From Anaeromyxobacter sp. (lineage in GTDB: Bacteria; Myxococcota; Myxococcia; Myxococcales; Anaeromyxobacteraceae), in contig JADKCZ010000001.1 in the NCBI GenBank assembly GCA_016718565.1, positions 186,001 through 250,000 on the forward strand: DNA of 64,000 bases, given 5' to 3'. The notes beneath the pieces are model-generated. The model was not told the DNA's origin. It made no database searches and saw nothing but the letters and a program-made list of their open reading frames with translations. Of the stretch, positions 45,062 through 53,816 are shown piece after piece; position 1 is the stretch's first letter, and each line of letters begins with the position of its first letter. A program made the translations under genes and the position numbers.

Positions 45062-45832
45062 ATGGCCCGGGGCTCCTTCGACCTGCGCCGCGCGCTCACC
45101 CTGGGGGGCCAGGCCCCGCTGGCGGTCGGCGCGCTGCTGGCCGCCATGGCGGTGGCCACGGTGGTGGGCACCATCTCCCCGACCCTGGGCCGGTGGCTCA
45201 CCCTGGAGGTGCCGCCGCTCGACACGCCGGCCTTCCTGGTGCTGCTGGAGGCCTGGCGGCTGGTCACCTGGCCGCTCTACCAGGGGCCGCTGCCCGGCAG
45301 CCTGCTGACCCTGCTCTTCGCCGGCTTCATGCTGCTGTGGCTCGGCCGGCAGCTCTCCTTTGCCTGGAGCGAGCGCCGCTTCCTGGTGCGCTTCTTCGTG
45401 CTCTCGGCCGGCGCCGGGCTGGGCACGCTGGTGCTGCTGGCCCCCTTCGGCTACCCCATCGGCTACTTCGGGGTCTGGGCGGTGGTGAACGCGCTGCTCC
45501 TCACCTGGGGGCTGATCTTCCCGCGCCAGCGCATCAGCTGGTTCGGGGCGCTGGAGATGACGGGCGCCACCGTGGCCAAGGTGATCGCGGTGGCCACGCC
45601 GCTCTGGGCGCTGGTGGCGGGGCCGCCGGGCCTGGGCGTGGCGGGCCGGCTCATCGCCTACCTGCCCCACCTCCTGGCCCTCGGCCTGGCCTGGCTGCTG
45701 GTGACCGGCGGGCCGCGCCGCGCCTGGTTCCGGCTGCGCGAGTGGTGGCTGCGCCGCACCCTCGACCGGCAGCGCCGGCGCTTCAAGGTCATCACCACCG
45801 ACGGGCCGGGCCCGACGCAGTGGAAGAACTGA
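45062..45832 (+). CDS. Rhomboid-like membrane protein lacking the catalytic Ser/His
   Basis: 256 residues, about six membrane helices. EAWRLVTWPLYQGPLPGSLLTLLFAGFMLLWLGRQLSFAWSERRFLVRFFVLSAGAGLGTLVLLAP matches the rhomboid core order WR(L/V)xT...LLxxxxxxxxxG..LE..WGSRRF..(F/Y). Where active rhomboids have GxSG, this one reads IGYFGVWAVVNALL, and the second catalytic His is not evident in the GVAGRLIAYLPHLLALGLAWLL region. It therefore looks like an inactive member of the fold. It is coupled to the 65-residue protein (2-bp gap). Fold assignment is inference. Confidence 0.65.
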   Translation: MARGSFDLRRALTLGGQAPLAVGALLAAMAVATVVGTISPTLGRWLTLEVPPLDTPAFLVLLEAWRLVTWPLYQGPLPGSLLTLLFAGFMLLWLGRQLSFAWSERRFLVRFFVLSAGAGLGTLVLLAPFGYPIGYFGVWAVVNALLLTWGLIFPRQRISWFGALEMTGATVAKVIAVATPLWALVAGPPGLGVAGRLIAYLPHLLALGLAWLLVTGGPRRAWFRLREWWLRRTLDRQRRRFKVITTDGPGPTQWKN

Positions 45833-45839
45833 GCCTGCC

Positions 45840-48800
45840 CTAGCTGATGGCCACCTGGCGGACCGCCGCCTGGTAGACCCAGATGCGGCCGGTGTTGGTG
45901 CGGGTGTCGGCCGGGATCATGAAGAAGCCGAAGGCCCCCTCGCGGTAGTCCGGCGAGTAGCCGGCCACCTGGCGGCCGTCGCGGAAGGTGACCCGCACCT
46001 TGCGCCCCTCGGGCGCCGGCGCCTTCTCGCCCGGCGCGAGCATGAAGAAGATGGCCTTGATCCCGTCGGTGGGGATGGCCTCGGGCGCGCCGGCGCCCTG
46101 CGGGTGCAGGGTGAGATCGGCCGCGTCGAGGGAGGCGTCGGTGAGCAGGCCGCGCCGCACCTGCCCATCCACGGTGTGCAGCACCACCCGGCAGCTCCCC
46201 TCCACCAGCGCCGAGGGCAGGGGCGGCCCGGGCGCCGGGGGCTCCGGCGGCGGCGCGGCCTCGGCGGCGCCGAGGTGGTCGCCCGAGACGGACGGCGGGA
46301 GCTCGAAGGTGTCGGCCGCGCCCGGAGCGTCCGGGTAGGCGGCCGCGATCTCCGGCGGGAAGGCCCCGGCCTGTTCGGCCGGCGCCTCGTAGGAGACGGC
46401 GGGCTCGGGCTCCCAGGGCGCCCGGGCCTGCAGCTCCTCCGCGGGGGGCGGCCCAGGCTCCGGCTCGACGGGCTCGAGCGAGAGCGCCAGCGCCGCGGGG
46501 TCCACCGGCTGGCCGGCCAGCTCCGCCTGCCAGGGCGGCGGGTCTGCGGTGAGCTCGACCGGGGCCTCGCTCGCCGGGACCGGCGCCTCGGCGGGGGCCA
46601 CCTCGTCGGCCACCTCGAGCAGGTCCGCGGCCTCCAGCGTGGGCAGCTCCTCCTCGGCCTGCGGCTCGGCCGGCTCCACGTGCTCGATCGGCTCCACGTG
46701 TTCGATCGGCTCGACCAGCTCGACCGGTGCGGCCTCCGGGGGCCGCACCGGGGCGTCGAACGGCGACGACAGGTCCAGGGCCGGCGCGCTCTCCCAGCCC
46801 TCGCCGGGGGCGAGCGAGGCGGCCGCCGGCGTGCCCCAGGCCGGGGTGCCGGTCAGGCCCGGATCCGGGTGGCCGAAGGAGCCGTCGGAGGCCAGCTCGA
46901 AGCCGGCCTCGAGGGCGGCGTCCGGGTGCCACTCGGCCGCGGGCTCGCCCAGCTCCAGGGGCGCGCCGCCCGGCAGCGCGTCACCCTCCGGGCCGCCGTA
47001 CAGGTCGGAGGCGTCGAAGCCGGCCTCCTCGGCCGGCGGCAGGGGCGCCAGCGTGTCGGCGTCGAGCACCGGCCCGCCGGTCTCGTAGGCCTCGGGCAGC
47101 CCGTCGGCCTCCAGGTCCAGCGCGTCGACGGCCAGGGGCGGCGGGGCCTGCCCCGGGCCGCCCAGGTCGAGCCCGGCGGCCAGGCCCGCCGGCGCGGCGC
47201 TCTCGTCGTACTCGCCGAAGGCGGCCGAGGGGGGCGCGGGCAGGTGGGACGGGACGGCGGCGTCGTCGAACCAGGAGGAGATCGGGTCGACCTGGGCCGC
47301 GGCAGGCGCGGTCGGCTCGGCCAGGGGCGCCAGGCCCGGGGCGAAGGACCCGCCGGACTCGTCGTACTCGCCGAAGGCCGCGGCCGGGTCGGCGGCCAGC
47401 TCGGCGGCCGGCTCGAGGTCCAGGATCTGGTCGGGCGCCAGCTCCAGGGCCGGGGCACCCGCCAGCTCCAGCGAGGGCTCCGGCGCCAGCTCGCCCGGCG
47501 GCTCCGGGTCGAGCTCGAAGCCGGAGCCGGCCACCAGCTCCACCGGCTCCGGCGCATCCTCGGCGGCGGCCTCCGGGGACTCCAGGCCGGACACCGCGGC
47601 TGGCGGCGCCAGGGCGGGCGGCTCGAGCGGCTCGACCGGTGGGTCCGGCTCCGGAGCGAGCGGCGCGGGCTCGAGGTCCGCCGCCGGCTCCAGCTCCAGG
47701 GCCTCCTCCTCCGGGATGGCCAGGGGCTCCGGTTCAGGCTCCGGCTCGGCGACCGGCGGCGCCGCGGTCTCGGCCGCGGCGCGGCCGAACCACTTGGCGT
47801 GGTCGAAGGGGGCGTTGGGGTCGAAGGGGAGCGGCTCCTCGAAGGGAGCGGCCTCGATCCGCGCGGCCACCGGCACCTGCACGGCCGCGAACGGGGCCGC
47901 GCTGAAGTCCGACGCGGCCCAGGAGGTGTCGGCGAAGGGCGCCGCCGGCTCGCCGCCGCCGGACGCCGCGGGGAGCTCGAGCGGCTCGGCCCCCCAGGGC
48001 TCCTCGGCCGCGGTGGCCAGCGCGGGAACGGACTCGGCCTCCGGCGCCTCGGCCGGCGACCGCTCCGCCGATCCGGCGAAGTCCGCCTCGAGGCCGCCCA
48101 GGTCGGCCGCGGCCTCGTCCATCGCCAGGGAGGTGGCGTGGGCCAGGTCGGCGTCGCGCTGCTCGGCGTCCGGGGGCTCCTGGCTGGCCTCGAGGGCCTC
48201 CTCCGGCGCGAGGGCCGGCTCGGTGGCCGGGGGCCCGACGGCCTCCCAGCTCGCGGCCGTGGCCGCGTCCAGGACCGACGCCTCCGAGAGCGGGGCCGCC
48301 CAGGGCTCGACCGCCGGCTCGGCCGGCGCCTCGATCCACGGCTCGGTCGCCGCCTCCGGGGCCGCCTCCGGGGCCGCCTCCGGGACCTCCTCCGGGGCGG
48401 CCTCGGTCCAGGCCTCCGCCACCGGCTCCGCCTCCGGGACCTCCTCCGGGACGGCCTCGGTCCAGGCCTCCGCCACCGGCTCCGCCTCGGTCCACGCGGG
48501 GGCCTCGGCCACGGCCTCCGCCGCGCCCTCCGCCAGCGGCTGGCCGTCGGGGCCGTAGCCCGCGGCCGACCAGTCGTAGGTGACGTTCGGGTCGTAGCCC
48601 GCCGCGATCCAGGCGGCCTCGTCGAAGGGGGCGTCGGGGTCGTAGCCGGGGGCCTCGGGGTTCCAGGCCTGCGGCCTCGGCTCCAGGCCCATGGTGCCTG
48701 GGTCGAAGAGCAGGTCGGCCGGCGGGGCCGGGGCAGGCTCGGCCAGCGGGGCCTCGTCCCAGGCCGGCTCGAGCGAGGCGACGTCGGGGTCCGGCGCGGG

Positions 48801-49058
48801 CGCCGGGGCCGGGTCGGGCGCCGGGGGCGGGCCCATCTCGGGCGGGCGGACGCGCAGGCCGGCGGGCAGCAGGGACTCGCGCAGGCGGCTGGCGGCGGCG
48901 TTCACGTCGAAGCCGGGGCGGGCCGGGCTCGCCACCTCGGGGCCGACCAGCTCGCGCAGCTCGGCGTGGCGGGCCGCCTCGGCGGCGGTGAGGCCGCCGG
49001 CCTGGCGCTTCTGCTCCAGGGAGCGGAACTCGGTCATGACGCTGCGCTGGTTGGACAT
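45840..49058 (-). CDS. Large acidic repetitive protein with a conserved C-terminal domain
   Basis: 1072 residues. Almost the entire chain is Ala/Pro/Glu-rich and disordered-looking, with internal repeats: two 18-residue PAWTEA..EEVPEA-type blocks, repeated EPIEHVEP, repeated AAFGEYDES and repeated FDPNAPFD...W motifs. There is no signal peptide or membrane segment. The first 55 residues (SLEQKRQAGGLTAAEAARHAELRELV) are a helical coil. The C-terminus (about 950-1072) is different: SCRVVLHTVDGQVRRGLLTDASLDAADLTLHPQ, KVRVTFRDGRQVAGYSPDYREGAFGFFMIPADTRTNTGRIWVYQAAVRQVAIS, a compact beta domain I have seen in Myxococcota multidomain proteins (possibly DUF6982). Function unknown; a scaffold in signalling or motility is a guess. 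TATCAT at 49110-49115 (minus strand) is a possible -10. Confidence 0.68.
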   Translation of the reverse strand: MSNQRSVMTEFRSLEQKRQAGGLTAAEAARHAELRELVGPEVASPARPGFDVNAAASRLRESLLPAGLRVRPPEMGPPPAPDPAPAPAPDPDVASLEPAWDEAPLAEPAPAPPADLLFDPGTMGLEPRPQAWNPEAPGYDPDAPFDEAAWIAAGYDPNVTYDWSAAGYGPDGQPLAEGAAEAVAEAPAWTEAEPVAEAWTEAVPEEVPEAEPVAEAWTEAAPEEVPEAAPEAAPEAATEPWIEAPAEPAVEPWAAPLSEASVLDAATAASWEAVGPPATEPALAPEEALEASQEPPDAEQRDADLAHATSLAMDEAAADLGGLEADFAGSAERSPAEAPEAESVPALATAAEEPWGAEPLELPAASGGGEPAAPFADTSWAASDFSAAPFAAVQVPVAARIEAAPFEEPLPFDPNAPFDHAKWFGRAAAETAAPPVAEPEPEPEPLAIPEEEALELEPAADLEPAPLAPEPDPPVEPLEPPALAPPAAVSGLESPEAAAEDAPEPVELVAGSGFELDPEPPGELAPEPSLELAGAPALELAPDQILDLEPAAELAADPAAAFGEYDESGGSFAPGLAPLAEPTAPAAAQVDPISSWFDDAAVPSHLPAPPSAAFGEYDESAAPAGLAAGLDLGGPGQAPPPLAVDALDLEADGLPEAYETGGPVLDADTLAPLPPAEEAGFDASDLYGGPEGDALPGGAPLELGEPAAEWHPDAALEAGFELASDGSFGHPDPGLTGTPAWGTPAAASLAPGEGWESAPALDLSSPFDAPVRPPEAAPVELVEPIEHVEPIEHVEPAEPQAEEELPTLEAADLLEVADEVAPAEAPVPASEAPVELTADPPPWQAELAGQPVDPAALALSLEPVEPEPGPPPAEELQARAPWEPEPAVSYEAPAEQAGAFPPEIAAAYPDAPGAADTFELPPSVSGDHLGAAEAAPPPEPPAPGPPLPSALVEGSCRVVLHTVDGQVRRGLLTDASLDAADLTLHPQGAGAPEAIPTDGIKAIFFMLAPGEKAPAPEGRKVRVTFRDGRQVAGYSPDYREGAFGFFMIPADTRTNTGRIWVYQAAVRQVAIS
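48379..48486 (-). repeat. Two tandem 54-bp repeats in the acidic protein gene
   Basis: Units 48379-48432 and 48433-48486 are nearly identical and encode an 18-residue Ala/Glu/Pro/Trp block; a third, partial copy continues downstream. The in-frame unit length keeps the reading frame open, so copy number can vary. Confidence 0.7.
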
Positions 49059-49192
49059 GGTCGGTTCCGCCGCGCCGAGCAGGGTGTGGGTGCGAGCGGG
49101 GGTCCCGGGATGATACCCCGCAGGCCCGCCCAGCCGGAAGAAGCCGGCGACTTGATTTCACGGGGGTCCGGCGCGCATGAATGTGCCGCCCG

Positions 49193-51139
49193 ATGGCCCA
49201 GAACTCCCACACCGGCCCACCCCGGCCTCCGCCGCGACGGGCCTCGAGCCCCGCGCCGCCCGCCAGCGCCTTCCTCCCGACCTCGCGCGCCGAGCTCCAG
49301 GCGCGCGGCTGGACCGAGCTCGACGTGCTGCTGGTGTCCGGCGACGCCTACGTGGATCACCCCAGCTTCGGGGCCGCCGTGATCGGCCGGGTGCTGGAGG
49401 CGGCCGGCTACCGGGTGGGCCTGGTGGCCCAGCCGGACTGGCGCAGCACCGCCGACTTCCTTCGGCTGGGCAAGCCGAGGCTCTTCGTGGGCATCACCTC
49501 CGGCGCCATGGACTCCATGGTGAACCACTACACGGCCAACAAGCGGCGCCGCTCCGACGACGCCTACACGCCCGGCGCCGCGTCGGGCAAGCGCCCGGAC
49601 CGGGCCACCTCGGTGTACGCGCGGCGCTGCCGGGAGGCCTTCGGGCCCACCACCCCGCTGGTCATCGGCGGCATCGAGGCCTCGCTCCGCCGCATCGCCC
49701 ACTACGACTACTGGGACGACCGGGTGCGCCCCTCGGTGCTGGTGGAGTCCGGCGCCGACCTGCTGGTCTACGGCCAGGGCGAGAAGCCCATCCTGGAGAT
49801 CGCGCGGCGGCTCGCCATGGGGGAGGACCCCTGCGGCCTGACCGACGTGCCCGGCACCGCCGTGGCGGTGGCCCACCGCGAGCTGGCCCTGCTCGACGAG
49901 CGGCCGCGCGGGGTGCTGGAGCTGCCGGCCTTCGAGGAGGTGGCGGAGGACAAGCGCCGCTTCGCCGAGTTCTCGCGCCTCTACCACCTGGAGCACAACG
50001 AGGACAACGCGCGGGTCATGGTGCAGCGGCACGGGAAGGGCGCCCGGGAGCGGCTGGTGGTGGTCAACCAGCCGATGCCCTCGCCCACCACCGAGGAGCT
50101 CGACCGGATCGCCGAGCTGCCCTACGTGCGCGAGGCCCACCCGAGCTACGGCGGGGCCCACATCCCGGCCCTGGAGCAGATCCGCTGGTCCATCCAGATC
50201 CTGCGCGGCTGCGCCGCCGGGTGCGCCTTCTGCTGCATCACCGAGCACCAGGGGCGCGACGTGGCCAGCCGCTCCGAGGCCTCGGTGCTGCGCGAGCTCG
50301 GCGAGCTGGCCCGGAAGGAGAACTTCAAGGGGACCATCACCGATCTCGGCGGCGCCACCGCCAACATGTGGGGGATGCGCTGCACCAGCGCCGAGGCCCA
50401 CAAGGCCTGCCGGCGGCTCTCCTGCGTCTTCCCCTCGGTCTGCCAGTTCTTCTCGGTGGACCACGGGCCGCTCGTCGACCTCTACGAGAAGGCCAGGAAG
50501 GTGAAGGGGGTGAAGCACCTCTTCGTCGGCTCGGGCGTGCGCTACGACCTGGCCCAGGCGGACAAGGTGAACGGCGACCGGTACCTCAAGGCCCTGGTGC
50601 AGAACCACGTCTCCGGCCAGCTCAAGGTGGCGCCGGAGCACGTCTGCGAGCCGGTCCTCAAGGTCATGAAGAAGCCGGGCGTCGAGTCCTTCGAGAAGCT
50701 GCGGCGGGACTTCGAGCGCTACTCCAAGGAGGCGGGCAAGGAGCAGTACCTGGTGCCCTACTTCATCTCCTCCCACCCGGGCTCCTCGCTCGAGGAGGCG
50801 GTGCAGCTCATGGAGTACCTGCAGAAGAACCACTGGAAGCCGCAGCAGGTGCAGGACTTCACGCCCACGCCCATGACGCTGGCGTCCGACATGTACTGGT
50901 CCGGCTTCCACCCCTTCACCATGAAGCCGCTGCACGTGGCGCGGGACCCGGAGGAGAAGCGCATGCAGAAGGCGCTCCTGCGCTGGGGCGACCCGGACAA
51001 CGCCCCGCTCATCGAGCAGGCGCTGCGCAAGACCGGGCGGCTGGCCCCGGGGCAGCGCATGGGCGGCGGCATGCGCCCGGCGCGCGAGGGGCACCGGCCG
51101 CCCTGGGCGAAGCGCGGCCTGAAGCCCAGGGGCCGCTGA
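49193..51139 (+). CDS. YgiQ-family radical SAM protein
   Basis: 648 residues from ATG 49193 (another ATG 12 nt upstream is possible). LRGCAAGCAFCCITEHQGR is the CxxxCxxC iron-sulfur/S-adenosylmethionine motif (about residue 345). The N-terminal part has DAYVDHPSFGAAVIGRVLEAAGYRVGLVAQPDW and GGIEASLRRIAHYDYWDDRVRPSVL, both typical of the UPF0313/YgiQ family, and DFTPTPMTLASDMYWSG is the C-terminal signature. Family members are oxygen-sensitive iron-sulfur enzymes of unknown function. It lies 8 bp upstream of mnmA, suggesting a role in tRNA or cofactor modification (inference). Confidence 0.85.
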   Translation: MAQNSHTGPPRPPPRRASSPAPPASAFLPTSRAELQARGWTELDVLLVSGDAYVDHPSFGAAVIGRVLEAAGYRVGLVAQPDWRSTADFLRLGKPRLFVGITSGAMDSMVNHYTANKRRRSDDAYTPGAASGKRPDRATSVYARRCREAFGPTTPLVIGGIEASLRRIAHYDYWDDRVRPSVLVESGADLLVYGQGEKPILEIARRLAMGEDPCGLTDVPGTAVAVAHRELALLDERPRGVLELPAFEEVAEDKRRFAEFSRLYHLEHNEDNARVMVQRHGKGARERLVVVNQPMPSPTTEELDRIAELPYVREAHPSYGGAHIPALEQIRWSIQILRGCAAGCAFCCITEHQGRDVASRSEASVLRELGELARKENFKGTITDLGGATANMWGMRCTSAEAHKACRRLSCVFPSVCQFFSVDHGPLVDLYEKARKVKGVKHLFVGSGVRYDLAQADKVNGDRYLKALVQNHVSGQLKVAPEHVCEPVLKVMKKPGVESFEKLRRDFERYSKEAGKEQYLVPYFISSHPGSSLEEAVQLMEYLQKNHWKPQQVQDFTPTPMTLASDMYWSGFHPFTMKPLHVARDPEEKRMQKALLRWGDPDNAPLIEQALRKTGRLAPGQRMGGGMRPAREGHRPPWAKRGLKPRGR

Positions 51140-51147
51140 GGCGCGCC

Positions 51148-52242
51148 GTGGCCGGCTCGAGGGGCCGCGTGCTGGTGGGCATGAGCGGGGGGGTGGACTC
51201 CTCCGTGGCGGCGGCCCTGCTGCGCGACCAGGGCTGGGAGGTGACCGGCGCCTTCGTCTGCATGGGGCGGGCGGCCGACGCCGAGGGCGGCGCCGGCTGC
51301 TGCTCGCCCGAGGACGCGGCCGACGCGCGCCGGGTGGCCGGCCTGCTGGGGGTGGACCTCTTCGTGCTCGACGCCACCGCCGGCTTCGAGCGGATCATCG
51401 AGGCCTTCGCCGCCGGGTACGCCGCCGGCCGCACCCCCAACCCGTGCATCGGCTGCAACCGCGACGTGAAGTTCGCCCGGCTGCTGGAGCGGGCGGGCCA
51501 GCTCGGCTTCGACGCGGTGGCCACCGGCCACTACGCCCGGGTGGTGTCCCACGGCGGGCGCCCGGCCCTGGCGCGGGCCCGGGCCCTGGAGAAGGACCAG
51601 AGCTACGTGCTCTTCGAGCTGCCGCGCCAGGCGCTGGGCCGGCTGGTGCTGCCGCTCGGCGAGCTGGAGTCGAAGGCCGAGGTCCGGGCCCTGGCCCGGC
51701 GGCTCGGCCTGCCGGTGCACGCCAAGCCGGACAGCCAGGAGATCTGCTTCGTGCCGGACGGCGACCACGCCCGGGTGCTCCAGGCGCGCGCGCCGCGGGC
51801 GCTCACGCCGGGGCCCATCCTCGACCAGGCGGGCCACCAGCTCGGTCGCCACCAGGGCTACGGGCGCTTCACGGTGGGCCAGCGGCGCGGCCTCGGCCTG
51901 TCCGGGCCGGAGCGGCGCTACGTCACGGCGGTGGACCCCGCCACCGCCGCGGTCACCGTGGGACCCAGGGCGGCCACGCTGGCGGGCGGGCTCACCGCCG
52001 CGGCGGCCTCCTGGCAGGCCGAGGTGCCGGCCGAGGGCCTCGTGGCGGTGCAGATCCGCTCGGGCCACCGGGCCACGCCGGCCCGGCTCAGCGGCGGCGG
52101 CGGGCCGCGCTTCGAGGTGGCCTTCGAGGAGGCGGTCCACGCCGTGGCGCCGGGCCAGGCCGCCGTGGTCTACGACGGCGAGGTGCTGCTCGGGGGCGGC
52201 TGGATCGAGCGGGCCCTGCCGGCCGGCCAGGCGGCGCCGTGA
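51148..52242 (+). CDS. mnmA: tRNA-specific 2-thiouridylase
   Basis: 364 residues from GTG 51148. GMSGGVDSSVAAALL is the ATP-PPase P-loop, CIGCNRDVKF holds one catalytic Cys (the motif NPCxxCNxxxKF), GHYARV follows, and SQEICFVPDGDH contains the second. It adds sulfur to the wobble uridine (s2U34) of tRNA for Glu, Gln and Lys. The C-terminal domain (about 285-364) contains VQIRSGHRATPARL and FEEAVHAVAPGQAAVVYDGEVLLGGGWI. Its stop overlaps the next gene's GTG (GTGA). Length is slightly above normal for the family. Confidence 0.93.
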   Translation: MAGSRGRVLVGMSGGVDSSVAAALLRDQGWEVTGAFVCMGRAADAEGGAGCCSPEDAADARRVAGLLGVDLFVLDATAGFERIIEAFAAGYAAGRTPNPCIGCNRDVKFARLLERAGQLGFDAVATGHYARVVSHGGRPALARARALEKDQSYVLFELPRQALGRLVLPLGELESKAEVRALARRLGLPVHAKPDSQEICFVPDGDHARVLQARAPRALTPGPILDQAGHQLGRHQGYGRFTVGQRRGLGLSGPERRYVTAVDPATAAVTVGPRAATLAGGLTAAAASWQAEVPAEGLVAVQIRSGHRATPARLSGGGGPRFEVAFEEAVHAVAPGQAAVVYDGEVLLGGGWIERALPAGQAAP

Positions 52243-52916
52243 GGGCCTCCCCGCCCCTGGCCCCGCTGGCGGCCGTGCACGACGGCGCGCTCCCGGCCGG
52301 CCAGTTCCGGCGGCTGGCCGGGGCGGTGCGGGCGCTCGGGACCGAGCGGCTCCGCGACACCTACCAGACCGCCTTCTGGTTCGACCTGGGGGCGCCCGCC
52401 TGCCTGGCGGAGGAGGCCATCCTGGCCCTGCGCCCCCTCGCCTGGGGCCGGCGCGCCGGGCGGCTGGCCGGGGTGGAGTGGTGGCTCAGCCGCATGCGCA
52501 CCAGCGACGTCCAGGTGGACTTCCACCAGGACCGCGACGAGCTGCTGTTCGGGCGCACCGGGCGCACCCGCTGCCCGGCGCAGGGCTCGGTGCTCTTCCT
52601 CAACCGCTGCCGCGGCGGCCTGCTGGCGGTGACCGGCCAGCCCTGCGACGAGGCCAACCCGGCCTGCGCCCCGCTCCCCTTCGACGGCGACCTGGTCCGC
52701 CCCTGGCCGAACCGCCTGGCCCTCTTCCCGGGCGACGCCACCCACGGCGTCCTCGACGCGCGCGGCCAGGTCCCGCACGGCCGCCTCACGCCGGCCACGC
52801 CGCTGCGGCTGGCGCTGATCATGAACTGGTGGCGGGCGCGGCCGGAGGGGCGGCCCGGCTTCGCGGAGGCCGGGGTCTATGCGGCGCTGCGGAGCCACCG
52901 CCCGGGCCGGGCCTAG
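52239..52916 (+). CDS. Possible 2-oxoglutarate/Fe(II)-dependent oxygenase
   Basis: 225 residues from GTG 52239. VDFHQDRDE contains an HxD pair and LFPGDATHGVLD a distal His within a jelly-roll-like strand order, ending PLRLALIMNWWRAR with a candidate Arg that would bind 2-oxoglutarate. This HxD...H...R layout is the signature of Fe(II)/2-oxoglutarate dioxygenases, but I cannot confirm a known subfamily. The N-terminal half (LRDTYQTAFWFDLGAP, WWLSRMRTSDVQ) is unique. It is translationally coupled to mnmA, so a hydroxylase that modifies tRNA, ribosomal or translation components is an attractive idea. Confidence 0.5.
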   Translation: MRASPPLAPLAAVHDGALPAGQFRRLAGAVRALGTERLRDTYQTAFWFDLGAPACLAEEAILALRPLAWGRRAGRLAGVEWWLSRMRTSDVQVDFHQDRDELLFGRTGRTRCPAQGSVLFLNRCRGGLLAVTGQPCDEANPACAPLPFDGDLVRPWPNRLALFPGDATHGVLDARGQVPHGRLTPATPLRLALIMNWWRARPEGRPGFAEAGVYAALRSHRPGRA

Positions 52917-52937
52917 CGGCCGAGGCGCCGCTGCCTG

Positions 52938-53711
52938 CTAGGCCACGCGGTTGCGGCCGTCGGCCTTGGCGCGGAAGAGCGCCTCGTCGGCGCGCCGGAG
53001 CAGCGCCTCGGCCTCGGGCGGCTCGCGCTCCTCGGCCGGCGCGTAGGCCGCCACGCCCACCGAGCAGGTGGCCTGCAGGGTGATGCCGGCGTGCAGCACC
53101 TGCAGCGAGGCCACCGCCGCGCGGAGCCGCTCGGCGATGACCTGCGCCCCCACCGCGTCGGTCTCGGGCAGGAGCACCAGCAGCTCGTCGTCGCGCAGCC
53201 GGCCCACCGCGTCGGAGCGGCGCAGCCGCGCCCGCACCGCGCCGGCCATGGCGCGCAGCACCGCGTCGCCGCCGTCGCTCCCGACCGCCTGGTTGATGCG
53301 GGCGATGCCGTCGAGGTCCACCAGCGCCAGCGAGAGGGCGCGGCCGTAGCGGCGGGCGCGGCCCAACTCGTCGGCCAGCCGCTCCAGCACGAAGCGGCGG
53401 GTGCCGGCGCCGGTCAGCTCGTCGGTGATGGAGAGGGCGGCCGCCTGCAGGTGGGCCGTCTCGACGCGTCGGCGCAGCCGGTGCAGCACCACGCCCTGCG
53501 CCACCAGCAGCCCGGCGGCCAGGGCGCCGAGCAGGCCGGGCAGCCCCGGCGGCACGGTGGGGAGGAAGCCGGCGGCCTCGCTGACGGCGATGGTGCCGGC
53601 GGCGTGGCCGGCGGCCAGGGCGGCCCCGGCGGCCAGCCCGGGCAGGGCCAGGGCGACCAGGAACGCGCGGCGCGGCGGGGGGCTGCGGCGGAGCGCGGGT
53701 GAGGACCTCAT
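52938..53711 (-). CDS. Membrane GGDEF-domain protein with degenerate active site (RDDEL)
   Basis: 257 residues. Two membrane segments (about 16-40 and 57-76) lead into a GGDEF fold: DELTGAGTRRFVLERL, LALVDLDGIARINQAVGSDGGDAVLRAMA and GVAAYAPAEE with RADEALFRAKADGRNRV. The catalytic motif GG(D/E)EF is replaced by RDDEL (residues 173-177), while the RRSD inhibitory I-site (164-167) is intact at the right distance. Such proteins usually lack diguanylate cyclase activity but still bind c-di-GMP. GGDEF protein and PilZ in one window hint at local c-di-GMP signalling, which is inference. Confidence 0.85.
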   Translation of the reverse strand: MRSSPALRRSPPPRRAFLVALALPGLAAGAALAAGHAAGTIAVSEAAGFLPTVPPGLPGLLGALAAGLLVAQGVVLHRLRRRVETAHLQAAALSITDELTGAGTRRFVLERLADELGRARRYGRALSLALVDLDGIARINQAVGSDGGDAVLRAMAGAVRARLRRSDAVGRLRDDELLVLLPETDAVGAQVIAERLRAAVASLQVLHAGITLQATCSVGVAAYAPAEEREPPEAEALLRRADEALFRAKADGRNRVA

Positions 53712-53784
53712 GGCGCCAACCTACCGCACCGCGGGCGGTGGCGCGCTCCCGCGGCCGCTCGCCGGCGCCCCGGACCGGCGGCTC

Positions 53785-53816
53785 AGCGGCCGCGAGGGGA
53801 TCTCGTCACGGCCGCT
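53785..53816 (-). terminator. Stem-loop at the end of the metal-domain gene
   Basis: AGCGGCCG (53785-53792) and CGGCCGCT (53809-53816) form an 8-bp stem around a 16-nt loop that itself contains CGAG/CTCG. It starts in the stop codon of the minus-strand gene. No T-tract follows on the minus strand, so termination strength is doubtful. Confidence 0.35.

Noticed and set aside
48379..48486. Possible CRISPR-like direct repeats
   Set aside because: Adjacent 54-bp copies without spacers, inside a coding sequence and in frame; a protein repeat.
46104..49382. 1092-codon plus-strand frame opposite the acidic protein
   Set aside because: The acidic protein frame has a coherent conserved C-terminal domain and a start; the opposite frame is Gly/Arg-rich shadow sequence.
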